Assembly: GCA_963848415.1 (NCBI GenBank)
Contig: CAWKDN010000001.1
Coordinates: 2,728,001-2,792,000, forward strand
Reading direction: 5' to 3'
DNA length: 64,000 nucleotides
Source of the DNA: CAVQBC01 sp963848415
GTDB taxonomy: Bacteria > Actinomycetota > Thermoleophilia > Solirubrobacterales > Solirubrobacteraceae
How positions within the stretch are numbered: the stretch's first letter is position 1; each line of letters begins with the position of its first letter. Shown piece after piece: positions 8,349-17,164 of the stretch. The position numbers and the translations under genes were made by a program. The notes beneath the pieces were generated by a model. That model searched no databases. It had not been told where the DNA came from and saw nothing but the letters and a program-made list of their open reading frames with translations.

Positions 8349-9242
8349 TCAGCCGCGGGGCAGCAGATGCATCGCGCCCAGCAGCCGCCGCCGCAGCTCG
8401 CGCTGGGTGAACCGGCGATAGTCCTGGTCAGGAACGCGCTCGACGCCGCGGGCGGCGGACCGGGCGAAGCCGTAGAAGAACGCGAGCCCGGAGAGGATCC
8501 GCGGCCGCCGGCGGGCCACCTTGAATGCGCGCAGCGCGACCCAGGAGGTCGTGTAGTGCGCGATGTACGCGCACTCGCCGTGACGAGCGTGGCCGCGAAG
8601 CGTCCCGTCCGCGCTGCCCAGCGGACGGTGGTGGATAGAGACGAGGTCCACGAAGCTGTGCGTGCCGAAGCCGTGCATCCGCGCGTAGGTCTCGTCGATG
8701 GTGTCCCAGCCCAGGCGCTCCTGCATCCCCCCGATGCGCTCGAAGCAGTCGCGCGAGTAGCACTTCAGCGCGCCGTGCACGTGATGGCGGGGGATGACCA
8801 GGGGACGGACGCGTCCGTCTGCCAGCGGCTCGACGAGCACGCCGCCGGCGACGCCGAGCGCCGCATCGGCCGCGAAGCGGTCCATGAGTCGCTCCAGGTA
8901 AGCCGGCTGGAGCTCGATGTCGCCGTCGAGCTTCATCACGTGGGTGTACTCGCGCCAGTCCACGGTGGCGAGCCCGCGGTTGAACGTGCACGCCTCGGCG
9001 GCGACGGCCAGCCGGTCGCGCGTGGCGGCCCCGGTGGCCGCCGGCGGGGACTCGTGGACCACGAGGAACTCGACCTCGCGCTCGAGCGCCCTGAGGATGT
9101 CCAGCGTGCCGTCGTCGGAGCCGTCGTCGACGACGACCCAGCGGGTGGGCGGCAGCGTCTGGGCCGCCACGGAGCGCACGACGCGCTCGATGTGCGAGCT
9201 CTCGTTGCGGACGGGCGAGACGATCAGGATGCGCGGGGTCAC
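8349..9242 (-). CDS. Family 2 glycosyltransferase
   Basis: The 297-residue protein begins TPRILIVSPVRNES and has the GT-A fold hallmarks VVVDDGSDDGT and the metal-binding MKLDGDIELQ. A later acidic motif, GWDTIDETYARM, fits the catalytic base region. It is a cytoplasmic inverting transferase adding a sugar to a lipid-linked acceptor; donor and acceptor cannot be told. The GTG at 9242 lies 7 nt after the stop of the upstream flippase gene, and the GAGGAG binding site overlaps that stop, so the two genes are translationally linked. Confidence 0.85.
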   Translation of the reverse strand: MTPRILIVSPVRNESSHIERVVRSVAAQTLPPTRWVVVDDGSDDGTLDILRALEREVEFLVVHESPPAATGAATRDRLAVAAEACTFNRGLATVDWREYTHVMKLDGDIELQPAYLERLMDRFAADAALGVAGGVLVEPLADGRVRPLVIPRHHVHGALKCYSRDCFERIGGMQERLGWDTIDETYARMHGFGTHSFVDLVSIHHRPLGSADGTLRGHARHGECAYIAHYTTSWVALRAFKVARRRPRILSGLAFFYGFARSAARGVERVPDQDYRRFTQRELRRRLLGAMHLLPRG

Positions 9243-9249
9243 CGTGGAT

Positions 9250-10800
9250 TCAACGCTCCTCGGCGGTCCGGGCTTGTGTGGGCTCGGGCGGTCGCGCGGC
9301 GGGTGGCACTCGGCGCAGCGCCGTGACCAGCCGATCCGGGAGCAGTCGCCGCAAGAGTGCGCTGAGGTCACGCCAGGCATCGTCGAACCAGCTTCGGAGG
9401 GCCAGCAGGTACGCCAGCCCGCCGGCCACGCCGACGGCGAGCACATGAATCGGCGCCGAGGCTCCGGCCTCGCGTAGCGCCCATTCCACCGGGCCGGCGA
9501 CGGCGAGGAGCGCGAGGCAAGAGACGGTGGCCGCCGACAGGTCGGCCCACAGGAGGCGTACGGCGCTCTGGCCCTGGCCTTCGAGCATGACGCGGTAGGC
9601 GACGAACAGGAACACCCCGTGCACGACGCTGGCAGCGGTGGCCACGCCGGCGAGGCCGGCGTTGGACGCGAACAGCACGGCGACGACGTAGACCGCGAAG
9701 TGGGCGACGCCGAAGCCCAGCAGCGCGCGTGCCCGCCCGGCCGCCATGAGCACCGAGCCCACCGCGTCGATCACCACGGTCGCCGCACCGGCGCCCGCGA
9801 GGATCTGGGTCGGCAGCACCGCCGGCTCCCACGCCGGTCCGAACACCCAGGGGACGACCACGGGGGCCAGCACGACCAGGCTCACGAGCAGGGGGAAGAG
9901 GGTGACCGTGAGCAACTGGACCATCCGCCGCCGCAGCGCGAACATGGCCTCAGCCCCGGTCGTCCGTGCCAGCACCGGGAAGGCGACCTGTGCCATCACG
10001 ACGCTGACCTTGCGCTGGTACTCGACCGCCAGCTGGAAGCCCCGCCAATAGAAGCCGGCGGCGTTGGCTCCCAGGCGAGCGCCGACGATGGCGTAGTCGC
10101 CGTTGCGAAAGCCGGTCCAGGCGACACACGCGAGTGCGGCCGGGCCGCCGTAGGCCAGGAGGTCGCGGATCGCGCCGCCCCGCCACCGCGGGAGCGGCAC
10201 CGGCGCGAAGAAGAGCGCCAGGGCGAGCGCGGCGGTGATCCCCGCCACCCCGCCGAGCACGAGCGCCGAGGCGTCGAGCCCAATGATCGCGAGCGCGATC
10301 GAGACGACGGCCCGGACCACGGTCTGTGCCAGGTCGACCAGGCTCAGGCGGCGGAAGTCCAGCCGGCGGCGCAGCACGGCCAGCGGCAGCGCGAGCCCGG
10401 CACCGAGGAGGAAGAGGGGGGCGGCCAGGACCACGAGCGAGGCGGTCTCGCGCCCGAAGAGCGGATCAACTACCAGGAGGGCGAGCAGCAACGTCAGCGC
10501 CGCCAGGGAGGTGCCGGCGAGCAGGCTCATCGCGAGGCCGCCCTGCAGGTGCTCGCGCGTGATGTTGCGGCGCTGGACGATCGCGCTCCCGACACCCTCG
10601 GAGGGGACCGAGATCGCCAGCTCCTGGAAGATCAGCACGACGGCGAACATGCCGAACTGCGCGGGTGGGATGAGCCGCGCGAGCAGCACCATCGCGCCGA
10701 GCAGAAGGATCTCCATCCCGATCCGCACGAGCGTGATCCAGCGCAGTCCGGAGGCGGTGACCTCCGTCAGCTCGGCGTTGGTACGGACGTCGTCGGACAC
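9250..10800 (-). CDS. Wzx-type polysaccharide flippase (MOP superfamily)
   Basis: The 516-residue protein is almost entirely hydrophobic, with about 14 predicted membrane helices. N-terminal features are typical of the oligosaccharide flippase/MATE-like family: RLIPPAQFGMFAVVLIFQEL and EGVGSAIVQRRNIT. Such proteins move undecaprenyl-linked repeat units across the membrane for assembly outside. The GTG start lies 9 nt after the upstream acyltransferase stop, and GT2 follows at 7 nt, so the three genes form a minus-strand operon. The specific substrate is unknown. Confidence 0.85.
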   Translation of the reverse strand: MSDDVRTNAELTEVTASGLRWITLVRIGMEILLLGAMVLLARLIPPAQFGMFAVVLIFQELAISVPSEGVGSAIVQRRNITREHLQGGLAMSLLAGTSLAALTLLLALLVVDPLFGRETASLVVLAAPLFLLGAGLALPLAVLRRRLDFRRLSLVDLAQTVVRAVVSIALAIIGLDASALVLGGVAGITAALALALFFAPVPLPRWRGGAIRDLLAYGGPAALACVAWTGFRNGDYAIVGARLGANAAGFYWRGFQLAVEYQRKVSVVMAQVAFPVLARTTGAEAMFALRRRMVQLLTVTLFPLLVSLVVLAPVVVPWVFGPAWEPAVLPTQILAGAGAATVVIDAVGSVLMAAGRARALLGFGVAHFAVYVVAVLFASNAGLAGVATAASVVHGVFLFVAYRVMLEGQGQSAVRLLWADLSAATVSCLALLAVAGPVEWALREAGASAPIHVLAVGVAGGLAYLLALRSWFDDAWRDLSALLRRLLPDRLVTALRRVPPAARPPEPTQARTAEER

Positions 10801-10809
10801 GCCCGGTGG

Positions 10810-11700
10810 TCAGAGTGCCCGCACGACGCGGGCGGGGTTGCCCGCCACGATCACGTCCGCGGGGATCGACGAGGAGACGACCGTGCCGGCGCCCACCACC
10901 GAGTTCGCCCCGATGGTGACCCCCTTGAGGATCTTCACGCCCATCCCGACGAAGACGTTCTCCGCGATGTCGACAGGGGCCATCTTCTGGTTCCCACCCA
11001 CCCGGCGCGCGGGATCGAGGTCGTGGAAGTTCGAGTCGAAGATCTCGATGTTGGCACCGAAGAGCCCGTCCCGGCCGACCCGGATCCCCGGCCCCTCGCT
11101 CTTGATCATCAGGTTGTTGTTGAACTCCGTCCGATCACCGAGCTCGATCCGCGAGCCGGGGGTGGAGGCCTCGACCAGGCAGTAGCCGGTGAAGTACAGG
11201 GGGGACTGCCGCCAGCCGAACTGGACGTGCTCGCCCAGCAGGACCTCGCCCTCGCCGAGGAAGAGCACCGGCTGGTTGCGCACCGGCCGGCCGGAGACCC
11301 GCTCGCAGCTCGAGAGCGCCTGGTACTTCCACCGCCGCGGCCGCTGCGCGAGCTCCCACAGGCCGGGGCGCAGCCGTCCCGCGACCTTCTGGCCGACGCT
11401 CCGCCGGCGCTGAGCGCCGCGCGTCGTGCGGACGTCCAGCAGCGCGTCGCGCAGCTCGCCGTCCCGAGGGTCGGAGGTCAGTGCGCGCTCGAGCAGCAGC
11501 TCGGCCTGCGCGTGCTCGCCGCGCCGGTGATGGAGGGACGCGAGCCCGGCCAGGGCGTCGGCGTTGCCCGGATCCACGGCGAGCAGCTCCTCGTAGAGCC
11601 ACGCCGCGTCGCCGGCGCGACCGCCGCTCGCAGAGTCGCGCGCGCGGTCCAGCACTTGTCGCACCGCCAGCGGTGCGGCTCCGTTGATCTCCGTGGCCAT
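10810..11700 (-). CDS. Left-handed beta-helix acyltransferase with N-terminal TPR region
   Basis: The 296-residue protein has two TPR-like helical repeats in the first 80 residues (WLYEELLAVDPGNADALAGLA and a second copy). The C-terminal half is a hexapeptide-repeat acetyltransferase domain: IRVGRDGLFGANIEIFD, VDIAENVFVGMGVKILKGVTIGANSVVGAG and the closing IVAGNPARVV. HxxDP near NFHDLDP is the likely acyl-acceptor site region. It probably O- or N-acetylates a sugar of the exported glycan. The ATG at 11700 is chosen because upstream in-frame sequence is low-complexity and lacks TPR character. It is the first gene of an operon with the flippase and GT2 genes. Confidence 0.75.
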   Translation of the reverse strand: MATEINGAAPLAVRQVLDRARDSASGGRAGDAAWLYEELLAVDPGNADALAGLASLHHRRGEHAQAELLLERALTSDPRDGELRDALLDVRTTRGAQRRRSVGQKVAGRLRPGLWELAQRPRRWKYQALSSCERVSGRPVRNQPVLFLGEGEVLLGEHVQFGWRQSPLYFTGYCLVEASTPGSRIELGDRTEFNNNLMIKSEGPGIRVGRDGLFGANIEIFDSNFHDLDPARRVGGNQKMAPVDIAENVFVGMGVKILKGVTIGANSVVGAGTVVSSSIPADVIVAGNPARVVRAL

Positions 11701-11992
11701 CGCCGAAAGCAACGTCTGCGGGCGGCCGCGACTTGCGGTGCCCGACGCGGTAGAGTCTCGCCCTGGGGCAGGGTTGCTCCAGGTCGGCCCGCGATGGACG
11801 AGTGGCAGGGCGGGCAACGACCCTGAAGGGCACACGGACGTGAAGCGGTCGCCGCGCGACGAGCGCGTGGCAGGGGGCTGCGAATGATCTCTGATCGAGG
11901 CGCCGATCGACTGCGATCGCGTCACGGTTTCCCGTGGGGGGCGCACGCGCCGGATGGACGCCGCCTCCCGCTCCTAGACCCGTGGAGGAATT
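11701..11992. other. Divergent intergenic region
   Basis: This 292-nt region lies between the acyltransferase operon and the first beta-helix gene and must hold promoters for both directions. I see no riboswitch consensus, clean -35/-10 pair or coding signal. A GGAGG ribosome binding site at 11984-11988 serves the plus-strand gene. Confidence 0.4.
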
Positions 11993-13516
11993 GTGTACGC
12001 ACGTCCAGGGACGTCGTCCCCTGCCCGTCCCGACGAAACCCGAGGCCGGCACGTGTCCCGCGGCCTTCGGGCCGCGCTGGTCGCCCTGGGTGCCGCCAGC
12101 GGGTTCGCCGCGCCGCCTGCCGCGGCGGCCGCCGAGCGCTCCGCCACCCCGTCGACCCTGTCGTCGGTCTTCGCCGGCGCCGGCGGTGGCGACGTGATCC
12201 GTCTGTCGAGCGGGAGCTACGGCACCTTCCGCGGTGCCTCGAAGTCCTCGACGGTGACGCTCAAGGCCGCCGACGGCGCGTCAGTCACCATGGGGTTGAG
12301 CCTCAACGGGGTGGACAACCTGCGGTTCGAGGACCTGACGGTCTCCGGCGCTGAGATCTCGGGCTCCGCGAGCAACATCACGATCCGCGGGAGCCGCTTC
12401 ACCGGCCACGTCCTGATCCGCGCCGACCAGCTCGCCAACGCGGGGATCGTCCTGGACGACAACGACCACCGCGACATCAACGTGTGCGGAACGTGCTACG
12501 AGGGCCGGATCACGGTCATCCGCGACAGCGGCAGCCCGTCGGGCGTCGTGATCTCCAACAGCCGCTTCTCCGGCGGCAACACGGACGGACTGCAGATCGG
12601 GGGCAGGGGCGTGCGGGTTCTCGGCAACGAGTTCTCGAATCTCCGCCAGGGCGACCCGAGCGTCGCCCACACCGATGCGGTCCAGCTCTACGGCCAGTCC
12701 GAAACCGTGCTCCGGGGCAACTACTTCCACGACGTCGTGAACGGCATCGTCGCTTGGGACGGGGCGACCCGGGAAGTGATCGAGGACAACGTCATCATGA
12801 CCACCGGCGGGCAGCCCGCGGTCGCGCTCGAGTCCGACAACGGCTCGGTCGTGCGCCACAACACGATGGTCCGCAGCGGGCTGCGGCTGTTCAACAAGTC
12901 GGGCAACGCACCGGGCACGGGCACCCGGGTCCTGGACAACATAATCCCGTCCTTCAACCGCGAGTCGGGCTCCCTGGCCGAAGAGAACTTCAATCTGATC
13001 GCCGGCGGCGGAGGCAGCGGTCCACGCGACCTGCGAGGTGTCCCCATCTTCGTCGGAGGCTCGAGCCCTGCCGGCGTCGCCGGCTTCGCGCTCGCGCCCG
13101 GCTCGCCCGGCAAGGCCGCGGCGAGCGACGGGACGGACATCGGCGCGCGGATCGGAGGCGCCCTTCCCGCGCCGCCTCCGCTTCCCGTCCCTGACCCGGA
13201 CGACGGCGGCGAGCCCGAGCCCGAGCCCGATGTCCCGGCCGACGCAGTGTGGTCAGCGCCCCAGGGCGCCCGTACCGGCCAGCCGGTCCGGCTCGACGGC
13301 ACCGCCTCGGGCGGGAACGGCCCGCTCGTGTGCACGTGGTCCTTCGAGAACGAGGACGGCGGAACCGTCTGGGAGACCCGCTCGGGGTGCAGCATCCAGA
13401 TGACCTTTCGCAACGCCGACACCAAGCACGTGAAGCTGACCGTCCGCGACGCGGACGGTGACACGGACGCACTGCGGCGCTCCTTCAGCGTCGCGCCCGG
13501 CTCCTGGTCATCCTGA
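11993..13516 (+). CDS. Secreted right-handed beta-helix protein with PKD-like C-terminal domain (paralogue 1)
   Basis: The 507-residue protein has a long signal peptide (twin-basic n-region, hydrophobic core LVALGAASGFAA, AxA site around residue 46). A parallel beta-helix follows, with N-rich rungs such as NLRFEDLTVSG, NITIRGSRFTG, GVVISNSRFSGGN, HTDAVQLYGQ and EDNVIM. This fold is typical of pectate-lyase-like or poly-uronate epimerase/lyase proteins. A Pro/Glu-rich linker leads to a PKD-like domain (about 415-500) ending LTVRDADGDTD. It shares a NVCxxC loop and the HTDA(V/I)QLYG motif with the genes at 19829 and 24121. The GTG at 11993 has GGAGG 4 nt upstream; GTG at 12053 is an alternative. 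Catalytic residues are not assignable, so enzyme activity is only possible. Confidence 0.75.
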   Translation: MYARPGTSSPARPDETRGRHVSRGLRAALVALGAASGFAAPPAAAAAERSATPSTLSSVFAGAGGGDVIRLSSGSYGTFRGASKSSTVTLKAADGASVTMGLSLNGVDNLRFEDLTVSGAEISGSASNITIRGSRFTGHVLIRADQLANAGIVLDDNDHRDINVCGTCYEGRITVIRDSGSPSGVVISNSRFSGGNTDGLQIGGRGVRVLGNEFSNLRQGDPSVAHTDAVQLYGQSETVLRGNYFHDVVNGIVAWDGATREVIEDNVIMTTGGQPAVALESDNGSVVRHNTMVRSGLRLFNKSGNAPGTGTRVLDNIIPSFNRESGSLAEENFNLIAGGGGSGPRDLRGVPIFVGGSSPAGVAGFALAPGSPGKAAASDGTDIGARIGGALPAPPPLPVPDPDDGGEPEPEPDVPADAVWSAPQGARTGQPVRLDGTASGGNGPLVCTWSFENEDGGTVWETRSGCSIQMTFRNADTKHVKLTVRDADGDTDALRRSFSVAPGSWSS

Positions 13517-13524
13517 GCGCGCCC

Positions 13525-13559
13525 GACCGGGGGCGGGCCGAGACGGCCCGCCCCCGGTC
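13525..13559 (+). terminator. Long GC hairpin after beta-helix gene 1
   Basis: A perfect 16-bp stem (GACCGGGGGCGGGCCG and its complement) with an AGA loop begins 9 nt after the stop. There is no T-tract, as is common in high-GC genomes. Confidence 0.65.
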
Positions 13560-13719
13560 CACAACCGATCCCCTGCGTCCCCGCCGTCACCCTCCGGGTG
13601 ATGCTCCTGCGGGGGTTCGACCCGTCCGGGGCGCAGCCAGGGTGCAAGTCCCCGCGCCCGCGACCCGTTCGTCCGCTGAACGCCCCCACCTCGGCGACGG
13701 CCGACGGGGCGGACCAGCC

Positions 13720-15975
13720 ATGCACATCTCCGCAACGCCCATCACACGACATCGCCGTCTCCTCGCCGGCTTCGGGCTGTGCGTGCTGGTCGCCGCGGTC
13801 GCGGCCTTCCTGAGCGTCTACACCGTCAGCCTGCTCCCCCCCGACGTCAAGCCACGTTCGCTCTCGACCGCGGCCGCCACGACCCACGTCATGGTCGAGC
13901 CGCCGAAGTCCTTCCGTGACGCCTCGACCCTCAACGTCCAGTACTTCGAGGGACTGACCAAACGGGCCGATCTCCTCGGCAACATCATGGCCGGCAACCT
14001 CGTGCGCGACGACATCGCCCGCCGGATCGGTGTCGCGCCCGGCGAGCTCGGTGCCGTCGCGCGGATCACCGCCAACGTGCCGGCCACGTTGACCGAGCCC
14101 GACAGCGAGCAGCGCATCTCGGAGATCGGCTACGGCAACCGGCCCTACCGGCTCGACATCCAGTCCAAGCCGAACCTCCCGGTGCTCGACGTCTACGCGC
14201 AGGCCCCGTCGAAGGACGAGGCCGTGCGGCTGGCAGACGCCGCGGTGACGAGCCTTGGTGCCCGGCTGCGTGCCACCGCCCTCGCCGAGGGCGTTCCGCC
14301 CGACGGGCAGATGCAGCTGCGACAGCTCGGTACCGCTCGCGGCGCCGTGGTCAACTCGTCGGCGAAGATGCAGGTGGCGATGCTGACCTTCCTGGTCGTG
14401 CTCGCGCTCGGCGGCGGTATCGCCATGTTGGTCGGCCGAGCCCGGCGGGGATGGCTGGCCGCAGCGGAGGACGACGGCGCGCCGGTTCAGCCCGCGCCAC
14501 GGCGGGCTCCCGACCGGGTCTCGCCTCAACCGGACACCGTCGCCTCGGCCCGCGCACCCGCGTGGAACCTGTCGCTGACGGCCGGAGCGCCGGTCCTGGC
14601 CGGTGCCGGCGGCGCCGCCCTCGGAGGAGGTGGCGCGCGGGTGCTGGCTCCGCCGCTCGAGCGCCTGCGGATCATCGTCTCGCGGGCCGATGACTGGCCG
14701 CGCACGCCGCGGCTGCTGCCGTGGCTGCTCGCCGCCTTCATGGCGCTGCTGTGGCTCGTGCCGTTCAACTCGATCGCCCTGCAGGTGTCGCTGCCGATCG
14801 ATCTCAAGCTCGACCGGCTGGTCCTGCCCTTCGTCTTCGTCTGCTGGGCGCTGGCCCTGGCCGCAGGCGGTCGGGCGGCGCCGCAGCTCCGGCCGACCTG
14901 GATCCATGCCGGCGTCGGCGCCTTCGTCGGCCTGGCCTGCCTCAGCGTGGTGCTCGGCGCCCCGACCTTGAGTCAGACGCTGGAGCTGGACCTGGGGATC
15001 AAGAAGCTCACGCTCCTCGCCGCTTACTCCTCGTTCTTCTTGATGGTCGCGAGCGTCGTCCGCCAGAGCGAGGTGCGGAACTTCATGATCTACATCCTGG
15101 TGCTCGCGGTCATCTGCGGGCTCGGGACGATCTGGGAGTACCGGTTCCAGTACAACGTGTTCTACGACTGGGCCGACAAGCTCCTGCCCGGCATCTTCCT
15201 GGTGGGAGCCGCCGAGTCCTCTGGCGTGGACGAGATCGGGCGGCGTCTGACCCGCGGGCCGGCCGAGCTCGGCCTCGAGGCGGTGGCGATGCTCTCCATG
15301 GCCCTGCCGATCGCGCTCGTGGGCATCCTCGACGCAAAGGTCACGCGCGAGCGCGTCCTCTACGGCCTCGCGGCGGGCATCCTTCTGGCCGCCGCCATCT
15401 CGACCTACCGCAAGAGCGCGTTCATGGCGCCCATCGGGGTGATCCTCACCCTCGCCTGGTTTCGCCCGCGTCAGGTGCTCAAGCTGCTGCCGCTCGGCGT
15501 GCTCATGCTGGCGGTCGTCAAGGCCCTCTCACCCGGAGCGCTCGGCTCGATCGCCTTCCAACTCGACTCGAACCGGCTCGGCGTTGCCACCGTCAGTGAT
15601 CGTGCCGCGGACTACGACGCCATCCGGCCGGACATGTGGGCGAACCTCGCCTTCGGGCGCGGATTCGGCACCTACGACCACTCGATCTACCGGATCCTGG
15701 ACTCCGAGGTCCTCAACCGCCTGGTCGAGATGGGAGTGCTGGGCCTGATCGCCTACCTGCTGATGATCGTGCTGGTCATCGCGGCCGCGCGGTCGCTGAT
15801 CCGCTCGCCCGATCGAGCCTGGGCCGGACCCGCCCTCGCGGTCGCCGCAGCTGCCGTGGCCTTCCTCGTCCTCTCCACGCTCTTCGACGTGCTCTCCTTC
15901 CCGCACGTGCCCTACATCTTCCTCAGCCTGGCCGGCCTGCTGGCGGTCATGGTCAGGTCTCCCGGCCGGGCCTGA
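13720..15975 (+). CDS. Wzz-like co-polymerase domain fused to a Wzy/O-antigen-ligase-like membrane domain (paralogue 2)
   Basis: The 751-residue protein combines two modules. Residues 1-260 match the Wzz-like family of this window: an N-terminal helix, TTHVMVEPPKS, an extracytoplasmic helix region, NLPVLDVYAQAP, and a second helix followed by RARRGW. After a charged and Gly/Ala-rich linker (about 265-340) comes a polytopic domain of about 10 helices. Its late extracytoplasmic loop has GRGFGTYDHS and VLNRLVEMGVLG, as in Wzy polymerases and WaaL ligases. Together they suggest chain growth or ligation with built-in length control at the membrane. The ATG at 13720 gives the family-type N-terminus. 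Such a fusion is unusual, because Wzz and Wzy are normally separate proteins. Confidence 0.75.
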   Translation: MHISATPITRHRRLLAGFGLCVLVAAVAAFLSVYTVSLLPPDVKPRSLSTAAATTHVMVEPPKSFRDASTLNVQYFEGLTKRADLLGNIMAGNLVRDDIARRIGVAPGELGAVARITANVPATLTEPDSEQRISEIGYGNRPYRLDIQSKPNLPVLDVYAQAPSKDEAVRLADAAVTSLGARLRATALAEGVPPDGQMQLRQLGTARGAVVNSSAKMQVAMLTFLVVLALGGGIAMLVGRARRGWLAAAEDDGAPVQPAPRRAPDRVSPQPDTVASARAPAWNLSLTAGAPVLAGAGGAALGGGGARVLAPPLERLRIIVSRADDWPRTPRLLPWLLAAFMALLWLVPFNSIALQVSLPIDLKLDRLVLPFVFVCWALALAAGGRAAPQLRPTWIHAGVGAFVGLACLSVVLGAPTLSQTLELDLGIKKLTLLAAYSSFFLMVASVVRQSEVRNFMIYILVLAVICGLGTIWEYRFQYNVFYDWADKLLPGIFLVGAAESSGVDEIGRRLTRGPAELGLEAVAMLSMALPIALVGILDAKVTRERVLYGLAAGILLAAAISTYRKSAFMAPIGVILTLAWFRPRQVLKLLPLGVLMLAVVKALSPGALGSIAFQLDSNRLGVATVSDRAADYDAIRPDMWANLAFGRGFGTYDHSIYRILDSEVLNRLVEMGVLGLIAYLLMIVLVIAAARSLIRSPDRAWAGPALAVAAAAVAFLVLSTLFDVLSFPHVPYIFLSLAGLLAVMVRSPGRA

Positions 15976-15993
15976 CGCGGGCCTCGCCTGCCA

Positions 15994-16010
15994 GTGCCGG
16001 GCGCCGGCAC
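15994..16010 (+). terminator. Small hairpin after the Wzz-Wzy fusion gene
   Basis: GTGCCGG-GCG-CCGGCAC forms a perfect 7-bp stem 18 nt after the stop codon. No T-tract follows. Confidence 0.35.
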
Positions 16011-16120
16011 GGCCCCGCCAGGCCGGACGACGTCGCGTCGGCACTCCCGGCGAGGCGGATCCCGCCGCCGCCGCCGACCTCCGAGCCGAGAGCGGTCCGA
16101 GCCCCGCGCCTCCTCCCCCC

Positions 16121-16154
16121 CTCCTCCTCCTCCTCCTCCTCCTCCTCCTCCTCC
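16121..16154 (+). repeat. CTC trinucleotide microsatellite
   Basis: Eleven uninterrupted CTC units plus one base (34 nt). They lie outside any credible gene and are preceded by a run of C. Confidence 0.95.
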
Positions 16155-16166
16155 GCGATCACCGAG

Positions 16167-16298
16167 GTCGGCTCGACGGGCCTAATCCCGCAGAGCCCCG
16201 CGAACACCGGGTCGGCTCGACGGACCCAGTCGCGCAGAGCCCCGCGAACACCGGGGCCGGCTCGACGGGCCCACTCGCGCAGAGCCGCCCGGGCGCCT
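16167..16298 (+). repeat. Three tandem 44-bp repeats
   Basis: Units at 16167-16210, 16211-16254 and about 16255-16298 share the core GGCTCGACGG-N9-CGCAGAGCC. Units 1 and 2 differ at only a few central positions; unit 3 is more diverged at its 3' half. There are no unique spacers, so this is not a CRISPR array. Confidence 0.85.
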
Positions 16299-16380
16299 GG
16301 CGGACGGGTGCCCGGCCGGACCGCTGGGAAAGCCCAGACCCAGCCGCGTGAGGAGCGCGAAGGCGGAGCGAAGCGGGGGG

Positions 16381-17121
16381 TCAGGCGGGCGCTTGCGCGG
16401 CCCGGCCGCCCGCGCGCCGCCAGCGACCGGCGAGGCCGGCGACGATGACGATGAGCGAGCAGAGGGCGGAGAAGGTGACGATCGTCGCGACCACGCCGTA
16501 GGCCTTGCGGGGCCCCGCCGTCACCTCGCTGGTGCGAGCCGGGCCGAGCTGCTCGACCACGAGCGGGCCAGGGTCGGGTCCCTCGCCGGAAGCGGCCACG
16601 GACTGGAGGGCTGACGCGGTCGCGTCGGCAAGGCGCCCGGCATCCGCGCCGCCAGGTGCGGTGGCCCGGATCGCGACGATCGGCTCTGCCCCGTCGGTGG
16701 TGAGCCGCACGACGTACGGGACGTCCACGATCCCCGCGGCCTCGGCCGCGCGGCTCGAGAGCGGGCTCGTGGCGATCGGCGGCGCAGACGGCGGTCCGAC
16801 GATCGTAATGCGGTCCGCCGGGAGACCCGAGGCCTTCGCGACGGCAGCCTTGCCCGCCTCACTGGTGACGAGGGCGGCGAGCAGCGTGGCCCGGGTCCCG
16901 AGCGTCTCGGTGAACTCGGACTCGCTGTCGACGCGAAGGGACTTCGGGGTGTCGATCAGGGCCGCGGTGGAGGCGGTGCCCTCGACCTGCCGGCGGCTCT
17001 TCAGCCCGTCCGGCGAAGCCTCGTATACGGCGAGCACGCCGACCACGATGGCCATCACGCCGCTGATCGCGACGAGGATCCGCCGGTGCGACAGCACGCG
17101 CAAGATGCTCACGAGTTCCAT
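16381..17121 (-). CDS. Wzz-like polysaccharide co-polymerase family membrane protein (paralogue 3)
   Basis: The 246-residue protein has a helix at about 14-33 after the short cytoplasmic VLSHRR stretch. An extracytoplasmic domain begins with STAALIDTPKSLRV and a helical GTRATLLAALV segment. A second helix lies at about 208-230, before the basic RWRRAGGR tail. It is the shortest of the four paralogues and lacks kinase motifs. Its ATG lies upstream of a GT2 gene on the same strand's other side (divided by 43 nt), so it may be co-transcribed with the GT2 and GT4 genes that precede it. The chain-length role is inferred from topology and neighbours. Confidence 0.65.
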   Translation of the reverse strand: MELVSILRVLSHRRILVAISGVMAIVVGVLAVYEASPDGLKSRRQVEGTASTAALIDTPKSLRVDSESEFTETLGTRATLLAALVTSEAGKAAVAKASGLPADRITIVGPPSAPPIATSPLSSRAAEAAGIVDVPYVVRLTTDGAEPIVAIRATAPGGADAGRLADATASALQSVAASGEGPDPGPLVVEQLGPARTSEVTAGPRKAYGVVATIVTFSALCSLIVIVAGLAGRWRRAGGRAAQAPA

Positions 17122-17164
17122 GCGTCACCTGACCGAACGGGCTGGCCCACCCGGTTCTTGCAGC

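Larger units (their letters stand above)
15976..16380. other. Repeat-rich intergenic region between convergent genes
   Basis: This 405-nt gap lies between two convergent genes (the Wzz-Wzy fusion and Wzz paralogue 3), so no promoter is required here. It holds a small hairpin, a CTC microsatellite and three 44-bp tandem repeats, each listed separately. I see no convincing coding sequence. Confidence 0.6.

Noticed and set aside
9619..11826. Long plus-strand open frame (735 codons) over the flippase and acyltransferase genes
   Set aside because: Antisense to two genes with clear families; the translated product is low-complexity His/Arg/Glu/Gly sequence.
13560..13719. Possible riboswitch before the Wzz-Wzy fusion gene (TCACCCTCCGGGTGA hairpin and a GGGTGCAAGTCCCCG stretch)
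   Set aside because: No complete consensus of cobalamin, c-di-AMP, c-di-GMP or SAM classes could be assembled.
12721..14907. Long minus-strand open frame over beta-helix gene 1 and the Wzz-Wzy fusion
   Set aside because: Antisense shadow; no start signal and no family-like motifs.
16167..16298. Possible CRISPR-like array
   Set aside because: The 44-bp units are directly adjacent, with no unique spacers and no cas genes.
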